This document shows, in pieces, positions 8,755 to 15,723 of a stretch of DNA of 64,000 bases (its first letter is position 1; each line of letters begins with the position of its first letter). A program made the position numbers and the translations under genes. The notes beneath the pieces were generated by a model. It did no database searches. It worked only from the letters and a program-made list of their open reading frames with translations, and was not told where the DNA came from. The DNA comes from Pseudomonadales bacterium (GTDB lineage: Bacteria > Pseudomonadota > Gammaproteobacteria > Pseudomonadales > Pseudohongiellaceae): the NCBI GenBank assembly GCA_024234325.1, contig JACKOJ010000003.1, positions 1-64,000 of the forward strand, in the 5' to 3' direction.

Positions 8755-9978
8755 ATGACCCAGGAACTGCACACCGACATCGTGATTCTCGGCGGCGGCA
8801 TCGCCGGCCTGTGGCTGCTCAACCGCGTGCGTCAGCAAGGCTTCGACGCTGTGCTGCTGGAAAGGAACGCCCTGGGCGGCGGCCAGACCATCGCCTCGCA
8901 GGGCATCATCCATGGCGGCCTCAAGTATGCCCTGAGCGGCGTGCTCAGCCCCGCCAGCAGCGCCATTGCCGCCATGCCCGAGCGCTGGCGCCAGTGCCTG
9001 CGGGGCGAGGCTGACGTAGACCTGCGCGATTGCCAGTTGCTCGCTCCCCACTACTTCATGTGGTCCAGCGGCGGCGTGCGCTCACGCCTCAAGAGCTTCC
9101 TCGGCAGCAAGGCCCTGCGCGGCCGCATCGACGCCCTCAGCCCGGCACGCTACCCCGAGTTCCTGCGCGACCAGTCGCTCTCCGGCACCCTGTATCAACT
9201 GACCGATTTCGTAGTGGACACCCCGTCCCTGCTGCAGACCCTGGCTGCCCCCCACGCAGGGCGCCTCTTCCGCACCGGCGACACCCCCGCGCAACTGCAG
9301 GCGAATGAGGACGGCTCCGTTGCCCACCTGAGCCTGCAGACCGACGCAGGCCCGGTGACCCTGAAGGCCAGCCGTTACCTGCTGTGCGCTGGCGAGGGCA
9401 ACGGCCCCCTGCTGCAGCAGATGCAGATTGAACAGCCCGCCATGCAGACCCGCCCCCTGCACATGCTGGCGATGCATACCGCGCATCCCCACCCCGTGTT
9501 CCTGCACTGCATTGGCGACAGCTTCGGCATGACGCCCCTGCTGACCATTACCTCGCACCCGAAGCCCGACGGCACCTGGGTGTGGTACCTGGGCGGCGAG
9601 ATTGCCGAGAGCGGCATGCAACGCAGCGAAGCCGAACAGATTGCCGAGGGCAAGCGCGAACTCAAGCGCCTGTTCCCCTGGGTGAACGTGGAAGACGCAC
9701 AGTGGTGCGGCTTCCACATCAACCGCGCTGAGCCCCGCCTGCCCAACCTGCAGCGCCCCGACACCGCCTACCTGCACTGCCAGCAGAACCTGATGCTGAG
9801 CTGGCCCACCAAGCTCACCCTCACCCCCGAGCTGGGCGATGCCGTGATGAGCGCCCTGCAGAAACAGGGCGTCACACCCGGCAACCCGAATGAAGGACTG
9901 AACACCGCCCAGGCGCTTGGCAAGCTATTCCCCGCCCCCGAGGTATCCGCACCCCGCTGGGAAGGACTGCTGCCATGA
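8755..9978 (+). CDS. FAD-dependent oxidoreductase (DAO family)
   Basis: The 407-aa protein begins with a Rossmann dinucleotide fold (DIVILGGGIAGLWLLNR, with Glu at the strand-2 tip in VLLERNALGGG) followed by QGIIHGGLKYALSG, typical of glycine/D-amino-acid oxidase-like flavoproteins. The substrate is not evident. The ATG at 8755 follows AAAGGA at short spacing; the longer reading has no homology. Its stop overlaps the start of the aldo/keto reductase (ATGA), so the pair is coupled. As I recall, a similar oxidoreductase/aldo-keto-reductase pair lies near waaA in Pseudomonas. Confidence 0.85.
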   Translation: MTQELHTDIVILGGGIAGLWLLNRVRQQGFDAVLLERNALGGGQTIASQGIIHGGLKYALSGVLSPASSAIAAMPERWRQCLRGEADVDLRDCQLLAPHYFMWSSGGVRSRLKSFLGSKALRGRIDALSPARYPEFLRDQSLSGTLYQLTDFVVDTPSLLQTLAAPHAGRLFRTGDTPAQLQANEDGSVAHLSLQTDAGPVTLKASRYLLCAGEGNGPLLQQMQIEQPAMQTRPLHMLAMHTAHPHPVFLHCIGDSFGMTPLLTITSHPKPDGTWVWYLGGEIAESGMQRSEAEQIAEGKRELKRLFPWVNVEDAQWCGFHINRAEPRLPNLQRPDTAYLHCQQNLMLSWPTKLTLTPELGDAVMSALQKQGVTPGNPNEGLNTAQALGKLFPAPEVSAPRWEGLLP

Positions 9979-10802
9979 GCACGGCGCCACGCCAACTGCC
10001 CCAACGCCCCCTGGGCGACACCGGCATGCGGGTGTCCTGCCTTGGTTTGGGCACTGTGAAGATCGGCCGCAACCAGGGCGTGAAATACCCCCAGGGCTTC
10101 GCCCTGCCCGACGACGCCAGCGTGCGCAACATTCTCGCCCTGTGCCGCGACGCCGGCATGAACCTGATCGACACCGCCCCCGCCTACGGCAGCAGCGAAG
10201 AACGCCTGGGCCAGTTGCTGGAGAATCGGCATGACTGGGTGATCTGCACCAAAGTGGGCGAAGAATTCCAGAACGGCGAGTCCTCCTTCGACTTCAGCCC
10301 CGCCCATGTGCGCCGCAGTCTGGAGCGCAGCCTGAAACGCCTGCGCACCGACTACCTCGACCTGGTGCTGGTGCACTCCGACGGCAACGACGAGGACATT
10401 ATTCGAAACAGCGGGTGTTTCGACACGCTAGTCCGCGCTAAGGAAGCCGGGCTGATCCGCGCCTTCGGCATGTCCACCAAGACCGTTGCCGGTGGCTTGC
10501 TGGCACTGGAACACACGGACGTGGTGATGGTGACCCTGAACCCCTCCGCGACCGACGATGCCACCGTGGTGGCCGAGGCCCACGCCCGCAACAAGGGTGT
10601 GCTGATCAAAAAGGCGCTCAACAGCGGACACGCCATTGGGGCGTCTTCGGAGGGCGCCAACTCAGACCCTGTTCGAGCCAGCCTGGAGTTTGTGTACTCC
10701 CATGCCGGGGTGAGTTCGGTGATTATTGGGAGCATTACGCCGGGGCACTTATCGAACAATATTGCATGCGTGATGGCGGCGGCAGAGCCCTTCCCGGGCT
10801 GA
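9975..10802 (+). CDS. Aldo/keto reductase family protein
   Basis: The 275-aa protein shows the AKR TIM barrel: LGLGTVKIG, the NLIDTAPAYGSSEERLG segment containing catalytic Asp and Tyr, WVICTKVGEE (Lys), LDLVLVHSDG (His), and a C-terminal SSVIIGSITPGHL NADPH-binding segment. It would reduce an unknown carbonyl with NADPH in the cytosol. It overlaps the flavoprotein gene by 4 nt. It is the last clearly host gene before the accessory block, since AT-rich sequence follows directly. Confidence 0.88.
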   Translation: MSTAPRQLPQRPLGDTGMRVSCLGLGTVKIGRNQGVKYPQGFALPDDASVRNILALCRDAGMNLIDTAPAYGSSEERLGQLLENRHDWVICTKVGEEFQNGESSFDFSPAHVRRSLERSLKRLRTDYLDLVLVHSDGNDEDIIRNSGCFDTLVRAKEAGLIRAFGMSTKTVAGGLLALEHTDVVMVTLNPSATDDATVVAEAHARNKGVLIKKALNSGHAIGASSEGANSDPVRASLEFVYSHAGVSSVIIGSITPGHLSNNIACVMAAAEPFPG

Positions 10803-11010
10803 TTGGCATTACCTATTCCTGGATCTTGTCGAAAGAGAAATTCCCGCGGCACGAATTCCTACCCTAAGAGCGCCTTCTATTCGTGGCGTGTCCGTATTTT
10901 CTTTCCAAATTTCAATGCCCTAATGGGCGACCTTTAGAGATAGCGGGAAACCCCCTATCTCCAGAGTTCGTGCTAGCACGACTTTTCACGATGGACGCGC
11001 CCCCTTCAGC
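10803..11010. other. Non-coding left junction of the accessory block with two hairpins
   Basis: No gene is seen. A hairpin at 10937-10961 (GAGATAG-C-GGG, loop AAA, 11-bp stem with one mismatch, no T-tract) could end transcription from the aldo/keto reductase operon. At 10965-10983 is a near-perfect palindrome, AGT-T-CGTGC-TA-GCACG-ACT, with one unpaired T. Both lie within 75 nt of a GTTAAAC box at 11011 that fits the integron core consensus GTTRRRY. The stretch could be the remains of an attC, but I found no matching R'' box. Confidence 0.4.
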
Positions 11011-11066
11011 GTTAAACAGGCTGTATTTCCTTTGGAAATGGGTATAGATTCCCGTCAATTGGGAAA
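11011..11066 (+). promoter_or_regulatory. 56-bp twin-hairpin element, copy A
   Basis: Ungapped comparison with 24978-25033 gives 45 identities in 56 positions, starting exactly at GTTAAA and ending at TGGGAAA. Hairpin 1 (11026-11038) is TTTCC/GGAAA and hairpin 2 (11049-11065) is TTCCC/GGGAA. Their spacing is identical in both copies. A conserved TATARA (here TATAGA, 11043-11048) between them is a candidate -10 box, which would place hairpin 2 over the transcription start as an operator. Here the element faces the cassette array, but the IS110-family element now lies between them. It could instead be the 5' end of a cassette, since GTTAAAC fits GTTRRRY. Confidence 0.5.
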
Positions 11067-11162
11067 GCGATGTGTGCGTGCACACTATATAAATAATGAT
11101 ATGGACGCCCCTCTTACCCTTGTAGTCTGAAGTACCGTTCAACTACAACTCAGAGGTCAATT

Positions 11163-12179
11163 ATGGAGATCAGTGCTGTTGGTATAGATCTGGCGAAAAA
11201 TGTTTTCCAAGTACATGGGGCGGATAAGCACGGGAGGCCGGCGCTTAGAAGAAGCTTGTCGCGTAGCAAGGTTCTGGTTTTCTTTGCAAAGTTACCGCGC
11301 TGTTTAATTGGGATGGAGGCTTGTAGTAGTTCACATTATTGGGCGAGAGAACTGTCTGCTCTTGGGCATGAAGTGAAGTTAATGCCCCCTCAGTATGTTA
11401 AGCCATATGTAAAGACGAACAAGAACGACGTTGCCGATGCAGAAGCAATCTGCGAGGCGCTAGTAAGACCTACGATGAGATTTGTCGAAATTAAGACCCC
11501 AGACCAGCAAGCGATGATGCTCATTCATCGAGAAAGAGAAGGCGCAGTAAAAGATCGGACAGCTCTGATTAATCGTTTGCGAGCAACACTTGCGGAATTC
11601 GGGTTTGCAATCCCGGTAGGACCAAGTCGCATGCAACACTGGTTCAGAAATGAGTATGGTTGTGTAGAGCACAAGTGCTCAGATCTCCTGAAGAGGCATG
11701 TGATGAAAATGCGGCAACGGCTGGAGTCTATAGAGCAACACATAGCATCACTCGACACTGAGATTGATCAGAGCAGCAGGAGAAACGACGCCTGTGCTAG
11801 GCTGGAAACCGTTCCTGGAATTGGCAGGCTGACTGCTTCCGCGCTGGTAGCGTCGATCGGCCAAGGGCAGACGTTTAAGTCAGGTCGGCAGTTTGCCGCT
11901 TGGTTGGGACTCGTTCCGAAACAGAACTCCAGTGGAGGAAAGCAAAGGCTGCAAGGGATCAGCAAACGCGGTGACGGATATTTGCGTCGGATGTTAATAC
12001 ATGGTGCGAGGGCGGTTATCCGCCACATGAATCCAAAACGCGATATAACTGCCTGGTTACTGAAACTATCGGCGAGAGCACACAGGAATGTTGTAATAGT
12101 AGCTTTGGCAAATAAGTTAGCCCGTATTGCCTGGGCGCTACTAAGTAAAGGTGGTCGTTATCAATCGACTGTTAACTGA
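11163..12179 (+). CDS. IS1111-group IS110-family transposase
   Basis: The 338-aa protein has the two IS110 domains. The N-terminal RuvC-like DEDD domain shows GIDLAKNVFQVHG (Asp), IGMEACSSSHYW (Glu) and KTNKNDVADAEAICEA (two Asp). The C-terminal Transposase_20 domain shows VPGIGRLTASAL, FAAWLGLVPKQNSSGGK with the candidate catalytic Ser, and GISKRGDGYLRR. It appears full length and intact. The enzyme family recombines DNA under guidance of a bridge RNA made from the element's own non-coding end. GAGGTCAATT lies before the ATG. Confidence 0.95.
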   Translation: MEISAVGIDLAKNVFQVHGADKHGRPALRRSLSRSKVLVFFAKLPRCLIGMEACSSSHYWARELSALGHEVKLMPPQYVKPYVKTNKNDVADAEAICEALVRPTMRFVEIKTPDQQAMMLIHREREGAVKDRTALINRLRATLAEFGFAIPVGPSRMQHWFRNEYGCVEHKCSDLLKRHVMKMRQRLESIEQHIASLDTEIDQSSRRNDACARLETVPGIGRLTASALVASIGQGQTFKSGRQFAAWLGLVPKQNSSGGKQRLQGISKRGDGYLRRMLIHGARAVIRHMNPKRDITAWLLKLSARAHRNVVIVALANKLARIAWALLSKGGRYQSTVN

Positions 12180-12426
12180 AAAACGATAGAAACTATTTAG
12201 ACGTCAAGGTTTGCGCAGGCAACACAAGAGAAGACGAAACAGGTAGGACCGTGGACGGGAAAAGCTGCTTCTAACATCGTGACTTAGAGCACGACCAAAT
12301 GATTAGCGCCAGTCCAGCGAAGCTCATCCGGGATCGGGCAAATGCCCAAAATGAATCCGAATAGATGGCTGCAAAACCAGATTCGTTTTGAATGTAGGGC
12401 TTGCACAAAATGGGGCGTCCATAGAT
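12180..12426 (+). ncRNA. Candidate bridge RNA region of the IS1111 element
   Basis: The 247-nt right end has no plausible gene. In IS1111-group elements the bridge RNA is known to come from the right non-coding end, so it is expected here. One supporting detail: TAACATC inside this region (about 12272-12278) is complementary to GATGTTA (12424-12430) across the right IS/target junction, as a guide loop would be. A 7-nt match has a sizeable chance probability, so this is only suggestive. RNA boundaries and structure are not determined. Confidence 0.35.
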
Positions 12427-12433
12427 GTTATGA
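12427..12433 (+). other. Integron core site (G/TTATGA) opening cassette 1
   Basis: GTTATGA fits the recombination core GTTRRRY. Its reverse complement TCATAAC occurs exactly as the R'' box of the attC at 13162, as required if 12428-13213 is one cassette. Its upstream half (attI or a previous attC) has been separated by the IS1111 insertion. The stop codon TAA of the leftward toxin gene is formed by the cassette's first three bases. Confidence 0.75.
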
Positions 12434-12817
12434 GTCAACCGAATTCAAGCGATACCACTCGGCCAATTGCAGTTCGTCTATCGTTCCTGCTGCGACCGCT
12501 TCCATGGTGACAACTGTATCGGGCTCTGTTGCCGTCACCGTAAATCCGTTGAGTTCAAGAAACAGTGCACCACACACAAAAGCGGTTCGCTTGTTTCCAT
12601 CAACAAATGGATGGTTCCTGGCTATTCCGAATGTGTATGCTGCTGCCAGATCATGTAATGTGCATTCGGCTTCGTAACCAAATTTGTTTTTTGGCCGGTC
12701 CAGGGCTGACTTCAACAGTGAGTCGTCACGCGTGCCGCCAGATCCGCCATGTTCTGCCAGCAAAAGGTTGTGCACGTGGCTAACGACATTGTGTTTCAGC
12801 CACTTGGGTTCTTTCAT
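12428..12817 (-). CDS. doc: Death-on-curing (Doc/Fic-fold) toxin
   Basis: The 129-aa protein is a Doc-type member of the Fic superfamily. The active-site loop is H69-P-F-V-D-G-N-K-R-T-A, and the preceding SLLKSALDRP and LHDLAAAYTFGIA helices are typical of the family. Doc toxins phosphorylate EF-Tu and stop translation. The upstream antitoxin gene overlaps by 4 nt (ATGA), so the pair is one operon. It lies antisense to the cassette array and so must have its own promoter, a common arrangement for toxin-antitoxin cassettes. Confidence 0.9.
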   Translation of the reverse strand: MKEPKWLKHNVVSHVHNLLLAEHGGSGGTRDDSLLKSALDRPKNKFGYEAECTLHDLAAAYTFGIARNHPFVDGNKRTAFVCGALFLELNGFTVTATEPDTVVTMEAVAAGTIDELQLAEWYRLNSVDS

Positions 12818-13038
12818 TTGGCCAGCTCTTTGAGCGCATTCTTGTAGCGTTTCATGATGCCGCGTGCTGCTGTAACTTGCTCTTCAAACTCGGGATCGTA
12901 GGTAGTGAGGGTGTAGCCCTCCGGGCCTTCAACCAAGTAAAGTGTATCGCCGCGCTCGGCATTGAGTTTTCCTAGCGCTTCTTTGGGCAGCAAGATGCCC
13001 ATGGAGTTGCCAACGGCAGTAACCTTGACCTTAAGCAT
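12814..13038 (-). CDS. AbrB/MazE-type antitoxin of the Doc pair
   Basis: The 74-aa protein has an N-terminal swapped-hairpin AbrB DNA-binding domain (KVTAVGNSMGILLPKEAL...GDTLYLVEGPEGYTL) and a charged C-terminal tail that should wrap the toxin. Members often partner death-on-curing toxins instead of the classical Phd antitoxin. It would repress its own promoter in 13039-13161 and neutralise the toxin. It is the first gene of the leftward two-gene operon inside cassette 1. Confidence 0.88.
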   Translation of the reverse strand: MLKVKVTAVGNSMGILLPKEALGKLNAERGDTLYLVEGPEGYTLTTYDPEFEEQVTAARGIMKRYKNALKELAK

Positions 13039-13161
13039 AGGAGTATCCGGTTATTACAAGTGTTATAACATCATATGCTTGCTTGATCTCTGGCGTCAAC
13101 ACTCCTGTGCCAGGAGATTCTGCATTTGTTGGGTGGTCAGGGTTTCGGCGTGGGTTTAGAC

Positions 13162-13219
13162 TCATAACAATCAATTGCACGCGACCAGCTGCGCTGGCGC
13201 GTGAATATGGGCGTTATAC
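13162..13219 (+). other. attC site of cassette 1 (Doc/AbrB cassette)
   Basis: R'' is TCATAAC (13162-13168) and the core of the next junction is GTTATAC (13213-13219). Between them is a stem CACGCG-CCAGC / GCTGG-CGCGTG with a single unpaired A at 13184, the extrahelical base expected of attC bottom-strand folding. R'' is the exact reverse complement of the core that opens this cassette at 12427. The cassette therefore spans 12428-13213 (786 bp). Confidence 0.85.
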
Positions 13220-13244
13220 GGCTAAAACGAACACGGAGAATGCA

Positions 13245-13721
13245 ATGAAATATTTTTTATACCCAATTATCTTATTGGCTCTTCAGAGTTGCGCCACAAG
13301 TTATGGCAAGAACTCCTTTTGGAATGATGGAGGGTTCTCTGAAACAGAGTTACAACCGAACATATTCACCGTGCGGTTCCAAGGTAATGAATTTACAAGT
13401 CTAGAGAGAGCCTCAGAATTCTCTATGCTCAGAGCTAGCGAATTATGTATTTCTAGGGATATGGGCTATATGGAATTTTCCAATGTCGTAAGTGAGGAAA
13501 GACAATCTGGGTATATCCCTGGCTCATCCACAACTACTGCAAATGCAACTGCTGTTGGAAATTCTGCGTTTGGCACCGCAACTACGACTTATACACCCGG
13601 TACCGCTTTATATTCTCCAGAGGCGGGTCTGACTGTTAGATGTGTCTCAACTCAATCTGATGGTGCATGGGATGCAAGATTCCTAGAAAATTCTCTAAAG
13701 ACAAAATATGGAATTGAATAA
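13245..13721 (+). CDS. Cassette-borne putative lipoprotein
   Basis: The 158-aa protein starts MKYFLYPIILLALQSC, a short type II signal peptide with lipobox L-Q-S-C, so it is probably an outer-membrane or periplasmic lipoprotein. The body (YNIFTVRFQGNEFTS-like start, ASEFSMLRASELCI) recalls the CC0125/CC1285-type lipoprotein family, whose role is unknown. A Ser/Thr/Ala-rich stretch lies near residues 95-120. GGAGA precedes the ATG at 13245; longer readings would cross the attC. It is the only gene of cassette 2 (13214-13838) and lies in the array direction. Confidence 0.75.
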   Translation: MKYFLYPIILLALQSCATSYGKNSFWNDGGFSETELQPNIFTVRFQGNEFTSLERASEFSMLRASELCISRDMGYMEFSNVVSEERQSGYIPGSSTTTANATAVGNSAFGTATTTYTPGTALYSPEAGLTVRCVSTQSDGAWDARFLENSLKTKYGIE

Positions 13722-13724
13722 GTC

Positions 13725-13844
13725 GTATAACAAACAGTTCCAACATGGACGCCGCCAATTACGCTCAATTGAGTGTATGACCTCCGGCTATTTTTGCACA
13801 CAATTGGCGCGGCAGACCGTCGCCCATGAACAAAGGCGTTCGGC
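13725..13844 (+). other. attC site of cassette 2 (lipoprotein cassette)
   Basis: R'' GTATAAC (13725-13731) is the exact reverse complement of this cassette's opening core GTTATAC at 13213. The next core is GTTCGGC (13838-13844). The 120-nt site folds on itself: GCCGCCAATT pairs with AATTGGCGCGGC allowing one extra base, and TGGACG pairs with CGTC-GCCCA farther out. It starts 3 nt after the lipoprotein stop codon. Confidence 0.88.
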
Positions 13845-13860
13845 ATCATAGGAGAGTTAA

Positions 13861-15399
13861 GTGGATTACCAACCGAAGCAGTTACAAGAGGTATTCGTGC
13901 TTTCCGGGATTCCGGAGCACACATTTGTTCAACCTGTCGAATATCCGCGCCTATTAGTTGCGTTGCGAACTGCTGGTAGGAGCATCGTCATTGAAGGGCC
14001 GTCAGGAATTGGCAAGACCACAGCCGTAATGAAGGCCATTTCCGAGGCCGGTTTGGGTGATAAAGTTATCCTGCTGTCTGGCCGTAAGTCCGATGACATT
14101 GCTTTCATCAAAGACTTACCTGGTCAGTTGCCGCTTGGCACCGTTTTGATTGATGACTTTCATAGGCTCCCTGACGGCTCGAAAAGATCTATTGCTGATC
14201 TGATGAAGACGCTGGCCGACGAGAGTGCTGCTCATAGCAAATTGGTTGTCCTTGGTATCACTAATGCCGGCCAGTCACTCGTATCGTTCGGTAAGGATTT
14301 GGCAAATCGGATCGAGGTCATTCCCTTCGAGGCAAATCCTCAGTTCAAAATTGAGCAACTGCTTCATCAAGGCCAAGATGCTTTGAATGTTGAAATTAAT
14401 ATTCTTGAGGAAATTGCCAGAGCTGCGCAGGGTAGTTTTTATATTGCGCAGATGCTCGCGTATCACACCTGCCTTAGGAGCAATGTTCTCGCGGAACGTG
14501 ACGAGAAGTTCGCTACGAGTGAGAGCTACGAGGCGGTAAAAAGTCATGTTATGGAGATACTTGCTCGCTCTTTCCACGACACCGCAGCCGCGTTTGCCCG
14601 TGGTTCCAAGTTACGTCGCGAAGGCCGAGCTCCCTATTTGCACCTCCTCTATTGGGTGAGCCAAAGCAGTTCTTGGTCCATAAACGTCCATCGCGAAGCA
14701 GACCGCCATCCGCAGCAAAGAGGTAGTGTCACCCAAGTCGCTTCGAAGGGGTTTTTAGAGGAGCACGTGGCGGCGTCCGAGGATATACAGCGCGTAATTC
14801 ACTATGACCCGGCCAACTCGACGTTGGTTGTTCAGGATCCCCAGTTCGTCTTTTACATCAGGAACCTATCTTGGGCGCGCTTTGCGCAGGAGATTGGCTA
14901 TATATCGATCGAGTTTCCGTCTCAGTATGATTTCGCCCTATCTTTTGCGGGGGCTGACAGGGACATAGCTGAGGCAATCTTCAACGAACTAACCGAACGG
15001 GAGCTTGAGGTCTTCTACGACAAAAATGAGCAACACCGTATCTTGGCGGAAGACGTCGAGGAATATCTTGGCCCAATTTATTCGTCGGATGCCGCCCTCG
15101 TTGTCTGTATTTTGGGCCCAGACTATCCGAAGCGGATTTGGACGAAATTTGAATCTGATCAGTTCAAAAGGCGATTCAGTTCTGGTGAGGTTGTCCCTGT
15201 TGTACTGAGCACGGCGCCGGTCGGAACATTTGACGACGCGGGAAGGGTTGGGCATTACGGTTGGAATCGCCTAGGAGATTTTGATGAACAACTACAAGAG
15301 CTTGCTGAGTTGTTGGTAGGGAAATGCCGCGAGATCCGCTCCCATCACGCAGATGACGCCGAACAACACGCTGCGATCAATGGTATCAGAGTAGTTTGA
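13861..15399 (+). CDS. NTPase-TIR domain protein, candidate anti-phage effector
   Basis: The 512-aa protein has an N-terminal P-loop ATPase domain (Walker A GPSGIGKT at residues 46-53, Walker B VLIDD at about 95-99), a helical middle, and a C-terminal TIR domain from about residue 356 (YDFALSFAGADRD). The TIR keeps the likely NADase Glu at 431 in IWTKFESDQF, about 75 residues into the domain, where catalytic TIR glutamates sit. Such sensor-TIR proteins kill infected cells by depleting NAD+, so I infer abortive phage defence. GTG start with GGAG 6 nt upstream. It is the sole gene of a long cassette (13839-15430); its last codons lie inside the attC (A-E-Q-H is encoded by the R'' box). Confidence 0.85.
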   Translation: MDYQPKQLQEVFVLSGIPEHTFVQPVEYPRLLVALRTAGRSIVIEGPSGIGKTTAVMKAISEAGLGDKVILLSGRKSDDIAFIKDLPGQLPLGTVLIDDFHRLPDGSKRSIADLMKTLADESAAHSKLVVLGITNAGQSLVSFGKDLANRIEVIPFEANPQFKIEQLLHQGQDALNVEINILEEIARAAQGSFYIAQMLAYHTCLRSNVLAERDEKFATSESYEAVKSHVMEILARSFHDTAAAFARGSKLRREGRAPYLHLLYWVSQSSSWSINVHREADRHPQQRGSVTQVASKGFLEEHVAASEDIQRVIHYDPANSTLVVQDPQFVFYIRNLSWARFAQEIGYISIEFPSQYDFALSFAGADRDIAEAIFNELTERELEVFYDKNEQHRILAEDVEEYLGPIYSSDAALVVCILGPDYPKRIWTKFESDQFKRRFSSGEVVPVVLSTAPVGTFDDAGRVGHYGWNRLGDFDEQLQELAELLVGKCREIRSHHADDAEQHAAINGIRVV

Positions 15400-15436
15400 A
15401 AATTTGTTCCAGCTACGCCAAAGCAAAGCGTTATCG
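15358..15436 (+). other. attC site of cassette 3 (NTPase-TIR cassette)
   Basis: R'' GCCGAAC (15358-15364) is the exact reverse complement of this cassette's opening core GTTCGGC at 13838. The next core is GTTATCG (15430-15436). Site length is 79 nt. The R'' box is inside the coding sequence, and the TGA stop at 15397-15399 is in the middle of the site. The cassette is 1592 bp, long for an integron. Confidence 0.85.
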
Positions 15437-15441
15437 GGCAG

Positions 15442-15723
15442 TCAGGCTCTGCGCTGCTCGTCAATATCTTGGGCAAGCCACGCCTTGATGAGGGACTGAT
15501 ATGGCATGTCCCGCTTGTTGGCTTCTACTTTAATACGGTCGAGCAAGGCTTCGGGCAATCTCAGGGAGATGGTTGTAGTAGATGGCTTCAAATTGGGTAG
15601 CACAGCTTGTTTCGCTTTGCTCCAATCAACAAAGTCGGTTGAATCATGCGTTTCCCAGAAAGCGCGTTCCTCGGCTTCAGTTCTGAAAGTTGGTATTTTA
15701 GATTTAACTGTGCTCATAGACAT
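15442..15723 (-). CDS. brnA: BrnA-family antitoxin
   Basis: The 93-aa protein ends in a CopG/ribbon-helix-helix-like segment (TTISLRLPEALLDRIKVEANKRDMPYQSLIKAWLAQ) preceded by FWETHDSTDFVDW, the standard BrnA/CopG antitoxin layout. It neutralises BrnT and represses the operon. It overlaps the toxin gene by 20 nt and is translated second. Its stop lies 5 nt inside the opening boundary of cassette 4, so the pair fills the cassette antisense to the array. Confidence 0.9.
   Translation of the reverse strand: MSMSTVKSKIPTFRTEAEERAFWETHDSTDFVDWSKAKQAVLPNLKPSTTTISLRLPEALLDRIKVEANKRDMPYQSLIKAWLAQDIDEQRRA

Larger units (their letters stand above)
11093..12426 (+). mobile_element. IS110-family insertion sequence, IS1111 group
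   Basis: A single transposase gene is bracketed by 12-bp perfect sub-terminal inverted repeats, TATGGACGCCCC (11100-11111) and GGGGCGTCCATA (12412-12423). Sub-terminal repeats define the IS1111 subgroup. Exact ends are inferred (about 7 nt outside the left repeat and 3 nt outside the right), and no target duplication is expected. The right end abuts G12427/TTATGA, the start of an integron cassette, which fits the known attC-targeting lineage of IS1111 elements. GAT occurs at both ends (11098-11100 and 12424-12426) and may be the exchanged core. Confidence 0.85.

Noticed and set aside
10912..11142. 76-aa leftward frame left of the transposase, considered as an intI remnant
   Set aside because: It has no tyrosine-recombinase motif and covers the hairpin and twin-hairpin elements.
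12342..12677. 111-aa rightward frame across the IS end and the toxin gene
   Set aside because: It spans the IS/cassette junction and is antisense to the Doc gene with its H-P-F-x-D-G-N-K-R motif.
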